Assembly: GCF_902167145.1 (NCBI RefSeq)
Contig: NC_050101.1
Span: 136,430,990 to 136,494,989, forward strand
Origin: Zea mays
Lineage: Eukaryota > Streptophyta > Magnoliopsida > Poales > Poaceae
Direction of reading: 5' to 3'
DNA length: 64,000 nucleotides
Position numbers and translations under genes: made by a program. Shown here one piece after another: positions 55,838 to 64,000 of this stretch. Position 1 is the stretch's first letter. Every line of letters starts with the position of its first letter. The notes under the pieces are model-generated. The model saw only the letters and a list, made by a program, of their open reading frames with translations, made no database searches and was not told the origin of the DNA.

Positions 55838-58800
55838 ATAGACGTGATCCTTGGTATGTCATGGTTAAGAAAGGCAAAGGCAGTATATACACTATGCTAA
55901 AGGAACCATAGAACTCACCCGTTCCGAAGGAGAAAGATTTAAAGTTGGAATTGCAGTAACTACCGCTTATAGACTAGTGGCATTCTTAGTAGATGGGAAG
56001 TTTGTTGGTGAAAACATCCGTGTGGTTAAGGATTTTTCGGATGTCTTTCTAGAGGAGTTACAAGGGATGCCACCAGATAGGGAAGTTGAGTTTGTCATAG
56101 ATCTCTTACCTGGGACTACTCTTACTTCCAAACGACCATACAAGATGTCTGTAGAAGAGTTAAAAGAACTTAAGAAGCAGTTAACGAAGTTACAAGAGGC
56201 TGGGTACATTCGTACGAGTTCTTCACCTTGGGGAGCGCCAGTTCTGTTTGTACAGAAGAAAGAAGGATCGCAAGGGATGTGCGTGGATTATAGGACCCTT
56301 AACAACGTTATCAGGAAGAACAAATACTCGTTACCCCGCATTGAGGATTTATTTGATCGGATGAGAGATGCTAGGCTATTCTTGAAGATTGATCTCCGAT
56401 CGGGATACCATCAAATGAAGATTAGACCATTGGATATTCCTAAGATGGCTTTCTCGACCTGATATGGATTATATGAGTTTACTGTTATGTCATTTGGATT
56501 AACCAATGCACCAGCCTATTTTATGGATCTGAAGAATAAGTTGTTCATGATATGGACAGATTCATCGTGGTTTTCATCGATGATATTTTCATTTATTCCA
56601 AGAGTGGTAGTGATCATGAGGAACACCTGAGATTGGTGCTACAAAAGCTAAAGGATAATCAACTCTACACCAAGTATAGCAAATGCGAGTTTTGGATTGG
56701 CGAGGTGCCATTCCTTGGACATATTATTTCTAATGGAGGAATAGCAGTGGATCCTGCTAAAGTGAAGGAGATAATGGAGTGGAGAGTGCCCACTACAGTC
56801 ACTGAGATTTGGAGTTTCTTGGGACTCGCAGGATATTATCGGAGATTTATTGAAGGGTTCTCTAAGATTGCCAAGCCTATGACATCGCTTTTGGAAAAAG
56901 GAAGAGAATTCAAGTGGGATGAGAAGTGCCAAGAAAGCTTTGATCAATTGAAGGAGAGATTGATGTCTCCACCGGTGTTGGTTATGCCAGATTTACAGAA
57001 AGGATTTGACATTTATTGTGATGCATGTGGCCAAGGATTGGGATGTGTGCTTATGCAAGAAGGTCATGTAATTGCCTATGCATCTACTTAGTTGCGGAAA
57101 CATGAATTGAACTACCCCACTCATGACTTGGAGCTGGCAGCAGTTGTGCATGCACTTAAGATTTGGAGACACTACATTATGGGAACTAAGTGCCAAGTAT
57201 ATACAGATCATAAGAGTTTGAAGTATATATTCACTCAGAAGGATCTCAACCTTAGGCAACGCCGTTGGTTGGAGCTCATTAAGGATTATGATTTGGAGAT
57301 TCACTATCACCCGGGCAAGGCGAATTTGGTCGCAGATGCCTTGAGTCGGAAAGAACATGTTCACTCCGCTTTTGTTGTCCAGCTACCCGATGAATTAGCA
57401 AAAGATTTTGAGAAGCTCAACCTGGGAATTGTTACTCACACTGAAGGAGTTACCATTGAGTTGGAACCTACCTTGGAGCAAGAGATTCGTAAAGGTCAGG
57501 TTGGTGATGCTAAGATCCAAGAGATTAAGGATCTGATTACCGAAGGTCGAGGTCCGGAATTTACGGAAGATGAGCAAGACACCATATGGTTCAAGGATAG
57601 GATATGTGTTCCTGATATTGAAAGCCTTCATGAGACTATATTAAAGGAAGCCCATGATTCTGATTACTCTATCCACCCTGGTAGCACTAAGATGTACCAG
57701 GATTTGAAGCAGAAATATTGGTGGTATGGATTGAAGAGAGATGTGGCAGCACACTATGTGCGATTGGTGTCAAAGAGTTAAGGCCGAACACCAAAGACCT
57801 GGACTATTATACCCATTAAAGATACCTGAATGGAAGTGGGGAGAGATTGATATGGATTTCATCACTGGGCTGCCTCGCACCCAGAAAGGTTATGATTCTA
57901 TATGGGTGATTGTGGATAGATTGACTAAAGTAGCTCACTTCGTTCCTGTCAAGACTACTTATAAGTGATCTCAATTTGCTGAGTTATATATGGCTTGGAT
58001 AGTGTGTTTACATGGAGTACCAAAGAAGATCGTTTTGGATAAAGGATCACAGTTTACCTCCAGATTTTGGAAAAGTTTTCATGAGAATATGAGTACGAAG
58101 TTGAATTTTGGTACAGCTTATCACCCTCAGTCTGATGGACAAACTGAAAGGACTAATCAAGTTTTGGAAGATATGTTGAGAGCTTGTGCCCTTCAGCATG
58201 GAGAAGTTGAGATAAAAGTCTACCATATGATGAGTTCTCATATAATAATAGTTACCAGGCCAGTCTGAAGATGTCACCTTTTGAAGCTTTATATGGGAGA
58301 AAGTGCAGGACTCCCCTATATTGGGATCAGACTGGAGAAAGACAGTTCTTTGGGCCTGAACTGATTCAAGAGGCAGAAGAGCAAGTTTGAATGATAAGAG
58401 AAAATTTGAGAATTGCACAATCCAGGCAAAAGAGCTATGCTGATAATAGGAGAAGACTACTAGAGTTTAAGGAGGGTGATCATGTCTATTTGAAGGTGTC
58501 ACCACTCCGGGGTATGAGGAGATTTAAAGTTAAAGGAAAGTTGTCCCCTCGCTTTATTGGACCCTTCTTGATCTTAAAGCGAGTGGGAGAAGTTGCATAT
58601 CAACTGGAGTTACCCAATCATCTGTCAGATGTACATGATGTATTTCATGTGTCTCAGCTAAAGAAATGCCTCAGGGTACCTGAGGAGCAACTACCAATGG
58701 AGGACCTTAGTGTGCAAGATGATCTGACCTATGCTGAGTACCCTGTCAAGATTCTGGACACTTTGACTCGAGTTACAAGAAATAAGGTGATAAAGATGTG

Positions 58801-58900
58801 CAAAGTGCAATGGAGCCACCACGGTGAAGATGAAGCAACTTGGGAAAGAGAAGAAGAGCTTCGTATAGATTTTCCCCATCTTTTCCCTAGATCTTCTTAA
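55838..58900 (+). pseudogene. pol: E7 pol with chromodomain, multiple lesions
   Basis: It begins at the protease end (IDVILGMSWL). RT starts near 56030; FIDDIFIYS is near 56570. RNase H ([23 protein letters not shown]) and integrase follow; the zinc region is damaged near 57750. The core has [15 protein letters not shown] (where relatives have DRG) and GQTERTN. The GPF module and chromodomain are intact at the end (HHGEDEATWEREEEL). Lesions are frameshifts near 55887, 56530, 57750 and 58200 and stops at 56460, 57089, 57966 and 58388. Several stops match C-to-T or G-to-A change. Given the near-identical LTRs, most lesions probably predate insertion. Confidence 0.88.
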
Positions 58901-58924
58901 ATCTCGAGGACGAGATTATTTTTT

Positions 58925-58939
58925 AAGGGGGGTAGGATT
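58925..58939 (+). other. E7 polypurine tract
   Basis: AAGGGGGGTAGGATT lies directly before the 3' LTR. CTCGAGGACGAGATT precedes it, as in E1. Confidence 0.85.
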
Positions 58940-61900
58940 TGTAATACTCAAAAGTGTAATAGAAGAGGATAGAGATAATCTCAATAGTTTGTGGTCTCTA
59001 CTATTCATTACATATGATCAACACTAGTTAAAAGAGGATAATTAGAACCAAGAACACATAAATAACCTGTGCATCATGCTGGACTTTATTTGGTGTGCAT
59101 TTTGTGACAATAAAAATAAATAAATAATAACATGAAAAAAAATAATAACGAGAAGAGGATTTGAGGAAAAAGAGAGTATATAAGGTATATAGAAAAATAT
59201 ATAACTAAATGTACCTTTTCATATTGGAATATTTGGTTTGAATATTCAATCTAAAGTACAAATTCACAATAAAGATTTGAATTCAAAATTTGAATTCAAG
59301 AATAAGAAAGAAAAGAGAATAAAAGAAAAGGGAAAACCAAAAATATAAAAAAAGAAGAAAGGAAGAGATAATTGGGCCTGTGGCTGCAATCTTGGCCCAA
59401 TCCATAGCTCTGCGCAGCCCACGCCGCTGCTTCCGTGCCCTGGTACACCGCCATGTGGGGCCCCCATTCCAGCCTCACCCACCTGGCCGCGCAGCACTGC
59501 TTCTTCTTCCCTCTCTCGAGTCGCGCGGGCGTCGCTCCCAGGCGTCTGTCCAGTGGAACCGCGGCTGCGTAGGAATCGCTCGGGGCTGGGTCCCATCTGG
59601 CGGCGCGCTTGCCTCAGCTCATTGAACCGCTGATTGGTGGGACTACGGACCAGGTGCTTCATCTTCAACGACAGCGATTTTCACGGCAACAAACAGAGAG
59701 AGAATTTGGGGACTGCGATTTGATGCGGATCGTTGCACGTGGCCAAGATCTTCGCCGCGCAGACCTCCGGACGGGGTCGGCCATGAATACCCTCGCCCCC
59801 GGGCTATAAATTGGGCCTGCGACCTCCTCTTCTCACCTCATCCAGTCCGCCGCCATCGCCGTTGCCCGAGAGAGAGGGAGCAGTGGGGAGCTCGAATCGC
59901 GCCGCCGGGGAATCAGGGAAATCCACATTCGCTGCTCCGATCATCGTGAGTCTCCTCTTGAGTCTACCCCTGCTTCTTCTCGCTCGTTCGCGCCCGGATT
60001 AACCCATCGGTGGGAGCTTGGTCGCCGGCAATTGCTCGACGGAGCAGGGATCCTGCCGCTGTGCGGTGGTCTACGTGGGCACATGATTCTGTACCTCTAT
60101 CTCGGGTAGGTGCTCTACCTGGCGATTCGTGATGCTCTGCGCATAGTGTAGCATTCTCGGAATTTGTCAATTGGGCTTCGGGTGTGCTGGGGCGCCTATC
60201 GTCGGTGTCGGTATGGCGAGGTCGCCGTCGCACGCGGTAAAACGGCCTCAGCTCGGGATGGTTAGTGACAAGTAGTTCCAGCTCGAATCCGTTGTCACCT
60301 CTACGATTCCGTGGACCATCAGTCGAACTCGGACGTGGGGAAAACCGGTCATCCATGGGCGGTCGTGGCACTGCCGCCAGTGCGGAGGCCGCCATGGTCG
60401 GTCTCGGTGGAAGCTTAGTGAAAGGTCTAGGGCCGTAGATTGACCCATGGATGGCTTAGATTGAGCAAGCGTACTCGTTCACACAACCATGATCCGCACC
60501 GTTGGATCGATTTCTGGTGGCTGAGATTAGTTGATGTGGTACCCCTTCGATTCATTAAACCAGAGCCGTTGAGCACCGATCGGGCGGCTCACAGGAGCCG
60601 ATACCGCTTCGCTGGCTGATTGCAAATGAGCCCTTCGGTTATTAGATAACTAACCCGCCATCCTGTGGGTATTATTCACTGAGTCTGGTTTAAATTACCC
60701 GCTAGCCCCTGCAGTTTTTAGTATTCGAGGCCTAGTCCAGATAATTAATAAAACCAGGAAAATAGTTTAGAAAATGGTTTTTAGTACAAATTTAATTGCA
60801 GAAACTAGTTTAATTCATAGAAAATGCATATGAACTCCAAATTGGACCATTCCAGTTCCTATAATTTGGTAATATTATTATCTATTAAATAGTACCACTG
60901 TTTTTACATGAAATGCACATTTAAATTTATTTCCCACTTAATCTTATATTAAATGCATAAAACCTTAGAAAATCCATAACTTAAAATCTATACCTCCAAA
61001 TTTAATGATTCCAGTTCCTGTGATCTTAGTTTAATGTCTAGATTATTACTATGTATTTTATTTACATGTTTGGTGTGATGTTAATTTTTTCTATACTATG
61101 TATGTATTGTATTGATGCGAGTAGACGAGCAAGCCACTGTGGAATCTGAGGTTCAGCTGGTAGAGACTGCTGAGCAGGAGCTCGTGGAAGGCAAGTTGTG
61201 CCCTTGATCACTTCTTTTACCCATTCATGTTCTTATTATTCATAATGATCTGCATAGGTTAATTTTGATGGGACCCAATAGGCTGCCCTAGATTTTGACT
61301 ATCTTTATACCTTGTTTCACCACTGGTTTTACTACTAAACTTTTGGGTAGTACATGCTATTGCTTTATGTGGCTTTGGGTATAGAGATATTCATCACTCA
61401 CTTTTATACTTGTTATTATCTGTTCATTATTTTATGTTCATGATAAGATCATTATGTTAATGGGAACATGGAGAACCACCCGGGAAAACAGTGCTACCAC
61501 AAGGGTTTAATGGGACGCCCTTGGCTGATTAACTAGGAAAGCTAGTGGAGGGCTACCTTACCCGAAAGGGGCAAGGGCAGTAGGGGAGTGGTCAGTGTAG
61601 GGAGGTCCTTGGGTTGATTTTGCTGCGATGGCGGTCAGGCAAGAACCCTGCACTGGAGCTTCCTATGTAGCGGGTAGTCTGAAGCTTGTGGAACTTTGTA
61701 AAGGCCTCGTAGTGGTACCCTGCCTCGCTTCCTTGGTAGAGGTGTATGGAGTCTGATCAACTCCGTGGTAAATGGGTAACACAACTTGTGGGTAAAGATG
61801 CGCAACCTCTACAGAGTGTAAAACTGGTATACTAGCTGTGCTCACGGTCATGAGCGGCTCGGACACTCACATGATTAATTTATGGAACTTAAACTTAATC

Positions 61901-62425
61901 TGTCATTTCATTGCATGTGGGATTATTTTATTATTACTTTTATTTATATTTACTATGGTTTGGTATTTACTTATACTTAGTAATTGCTAATAAAATTTTG
62001 ACCAACTTAAAAGCAATGCTCAGCTTCAGCCTTATATCATTGATCGGCCTTACACTTCATGAACTCCCACCTTTGGTGAGTTCATGCCACATTATTCCCC
62101 ACGACTTGTTGAGCTATGAACGTATGTGAGCTCACTCTTGCTGTCTCACACCCCCCCCACAGGAGAAGAGCAGGTGGTTCAGGAGGAGCCACAAGGCGAG
62201 GAGTATGATCTGATCTAGGTGGCGTTTCTCAGTTGACATTGGCGCCGACGATCCTTAGTTCGTTCTATATTTATTCTTTTATTTTGTAATAAGACTTCCG
62301 CTATGTAATAAATACTCTAATGTTTTGTGACATTGATCTCTATACACTGTGTTATTATATATGTTGTCTTCTTTGGCGCATGTATGAGATGCACCCGGCT
62401 TTGTTCCTTAAATCCGGGTGTGACA
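58940..62425 (+). repeat. E7 3' LTR (3486 bp)
   Basis: It matches 51833-55322 end to end, with a 5-bp-scale deletion near 61666 and scattered substitutions. It ends GTGTGACA before TCGGA. Confidence 0.93.
59805..59812 (+). promoter_or_regulatory. TATA box of E7 3' LTR
   Basis: TATAAATT, as in the 5' LTR. Transcripts from here would run into E5 antisense to its pol. Confidence 0.5.
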
Positions 62426-62430
62426 TCGGA
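62426..62430. repeat. Target-site duplication TCGGA, right of E7
   Basis: It matches 51828-51832. Confidence 0.93.
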
Positions 62431-64000
62431 CCTGATGCTGGTTAAGGGTCGGACTTTGATCCACTTGGAGAATTTGTTGATGGCGACCAGCAGGTGCGTG
62501 AAGCCCCCGAGTGCCTTCTGCAAGGGACCAACGAGGTCCAGACCCCACACGGCAAACGACCAAGTGATGGGTATTGTCTGCAGGGCTTGAGCGGGTAGGT
62601 GCGTCTGTCTCGCGTAGAATTGACACCCTCGGCAGGAGCGTACAATCCTAGTGGCATCGGCCACCGCGGTCGGCCAGTAGAAACCTTGTCGGAAGGCGTT
62701 TCCAACGAGGGTCCGAGGCGCCGCATGGTGACCGCAAGCCCCCGAGTGTATTTCTTGTAACAGCTCTTATCCTTGGGCAATGGATATGCATCATTGGAGA
62801 ATGCTCGAGGGGCTGCGGTGGTATAACTCTTTTTCATCACCCAGTAAAATGAACGACTTGGCGCGCCGAGCCAGTCGCTGAGCTTCGGCTTTGTCGAGGG
62901 GCAGCTCTCCTCAGAGGAGATATTCCAGGTACGGGGTCTGCCAGTTTGGAACCGGTGTGACCCCATTCCGCTCCCCCTCAACGCGCAGGGCCTCATCCTC
63001 GGCGGCCGAGGGTTCCTCGGGCTGGGCCGAGGGTTCCTCGAGTTCAGGCGCGTCGTCGAGTTTGACGGATGGCTGATATATATCCTTGGAGAAGACGTCC
63101 GGGGGAACCATCGTTCGCCCCGAGGCTATTTTCGCCAGCTCATATGCGGTTTCATTGTACCATCAAGCAACATGGTTGAGTTCCAGCCCGTAGAACTTAT
63201 CTTCCAAGCGCCAAACTTCGTTGCAGTAGGCCTCCATTTTTTGGTCGTGGCAGTGTGAGTTCTTCATGACCTGGTCAATGACGAGCTGCGAGTCGCCACG
63301 AGTGTCGAGGCGCCGAACCCCTAGCTCGACGGCGATGCATAGTCCATTGACCAGGGCCTCGTACTCGGCCACGTTGTTTGACGCTGGAAAATGGAGGCGC
63401 AGTACGTAGCACACATGTTTCCCGAGGGGTGAGATGAAGAGCAAGCCAACACCTGCTCCTGTTTTCATCAACGACCCGTCGAAGTACATGGTCCAAAGTT
63501 CGGGCTGTATTGGGCCCGTCGGCAACTGGGTGTCAGTCCATTTAGCAAGGAAGTCGGCCAAGACTTGGGATTTTATGGCCTTCCGAGGGGCAAATGAAAG
63601 TGTTTCGCCCATGAGTTCCACTGCCTATTTCGCTATCCTACCTGAGGCCTCTCGGCTCTGGATGCTTTCTCCCAAGGGGAAAGATGACACCATAGTAACC
63701 GGATGAGACTCGAAGTAGTGTCGCAACTTTCGCCGCGTCAGAATTACTGCGTACAGTAGCTTCTAGATTTGCGGGTAGTGGACTTTGGTCTCGGATAGCA
63801 CTTCGCTGATGAAGTAGACTGGCCTCTGGACGAGCAGTGCATGCCCTTCTTCTCGTCTCTCAACTACGATCGCGGCGCTGACCACCTGAGTGGTTGCGGC
63901 GACATAAATCAAGAGGGCTTCTTCCACAGCGGGGGGCACCAAGATGGGCGCATTTGTAAGGAGCGCCTTTAAGTTTCCGAGGGCTTCCTCAGCCTCGAGG
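62426..64000 (-). pseudogene. pol: E5 pol: RNase H, archaeal-type RNase H, integrase N-terminal half
   Basis: Read leftward from 64000. First comes the RT-linked RNase H tail (APILVPPAVEEALLIYVA; RPVYFISEVLS), with a stop near 63762. A linker follows (KSQVLADFLAKWTDTQLP), then the second RNase H: MYFDGSLMKTGAGVGLLF, NVAEYEALVNGLCIAVELG and GDSQLVIDQV carry its acidic residues (63163-63621). Then a variable acidic linker, and the integrase zinc region (HSGACGHH, SCRGCQFYA), with the first catalytic Asp in WGLDLVGPL near 62535. The frame ends at E7 and resumes at 51832. Stops near 63162 and in 62730-62800 show decay. RT and gag lie beyond the window. The double RNase H is the Tat hallmark. Confidence 0.88.

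Larger units (their letters stand above)
51833..62425 (+). mobile_element. E7: young Tekay-like chromovirus lacking most of gag
   Basis: LTRs of 3490 and 3486 bp, perfect target duplication TCGGA, primer site, polypurine tract and pol with chromodomain are present. The internal region is only about 3.6 kb because gag and the protease start are missing. I count about 40 LTR substitutions (roughly 1.2%) plus a few indels, so insertion was recent compared with E6. It inserted into the integrase of E5. Confidence 0.92.
40145..64000 (-). mobile_element. E5: Tat-type Ty3/gypsy element, minus strand, 5' end beyond window
   Basis: Read on the minus strand the order is RNase H, a second archaeal-type RNase H, integrase, long 3' region with antisense ORFs, polypurine tract and 3' LTR. 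A second RNase H between RNase H and integrase, plus a large 3' region, marks the Tat lineage. It is split by E6 and E7. Five bases before it on the left are CTGCC (40140-40144). The other LTR and RT/gag are outside the window. Confidence 0.88.

Noticed and set aside
1..64000. Integrated pararetrovirus as the source of the RT sequences
   Set aside because: Every RT-bearing unit has integrase and LTRs or primer sites and lacks movement or coat-protein features, so all are LTR retrotransposons.

Overview
This 64 kb window looks like a block of plant heterochromatin made of nested LTR retrotransposons. I see no host gene, tRNA, rRNA or CRISPR. The families point to a grass (Poaceae), probably the maize/sorghum/sugarcane group: a Sirevirus-type Ty1/copia element with CACCGGACA/TGTCCGGTG palindromes, Tekay-like chromoviruses with 2.7-4 kb LTRs, a Tat-type Ty3/gypsy element with an archaeal-type second RNase H, and a CRM-like deletion derivative. 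I cannot name the species. Element labels E0-E7 are mine.

Layout: E0 (1-8250, + strand, Sirevirus) is cut by E1 (LTR 8251-12280, internal region, LTR 28706-32720; Tekay-like chromovirus). E1's leader is interrupted by E2 (12744-23660, another Tekay-like family, target duplication GGAAG). To the right of E1's second LTR its internal region starts again (32721-33261). It is interrupted at the same GGAAG site by E3 (33262-39046), a sister copy of E2. The simplest reading is a tandem LTR-internal-LTR-internal array made by unequal recombination between E1 LTRs after E2 had inserted. E3 is cut in its reverse transcriptase by E4 (39047-40144, an LTR fragment with TTCG-type tandem repeats). E4 is cut by E5 (40145 to beyond 64000, - strand, Tat type). 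E5 carries two later insertions: E6 (44873-49931, target duplication ATGTT) and E7 (51833-62425, target duplication TCGGA). That makes six nested layers; E0, E1's second unit, E3, E4 and E5 do not close within the window.

Coding state: almost every gag and pol is broken. Only E2 keeps a long open pol (997 codons), behind a gag that ends in an amber codon and has a damaged zinc knuckle. E7's LTRs differ by about 1.2% (my count by eye), yet it lacks most of gag and its pol carries many lesions, so it was probably already defective when it inserted. E6 has lost RT, RNase H and the integrase core but keeps LTRs, primer site and a perfect target duplication. Many stop codons fit C-to-T change at CAG, CAA or CGA codons, as expected for methylated transposon DNA.

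Parts of interest beyond routine decay are the recombination-made tandem array, the separate pre-gag coiled-coil ORFs in the E1 and E2 families, and an antisense gene in the 3' region of E5 with a plausible 82-nt intron into which E6 inserted. All boundaries and comparisons were read by eye from the sequence; family names are recalled, not searched.
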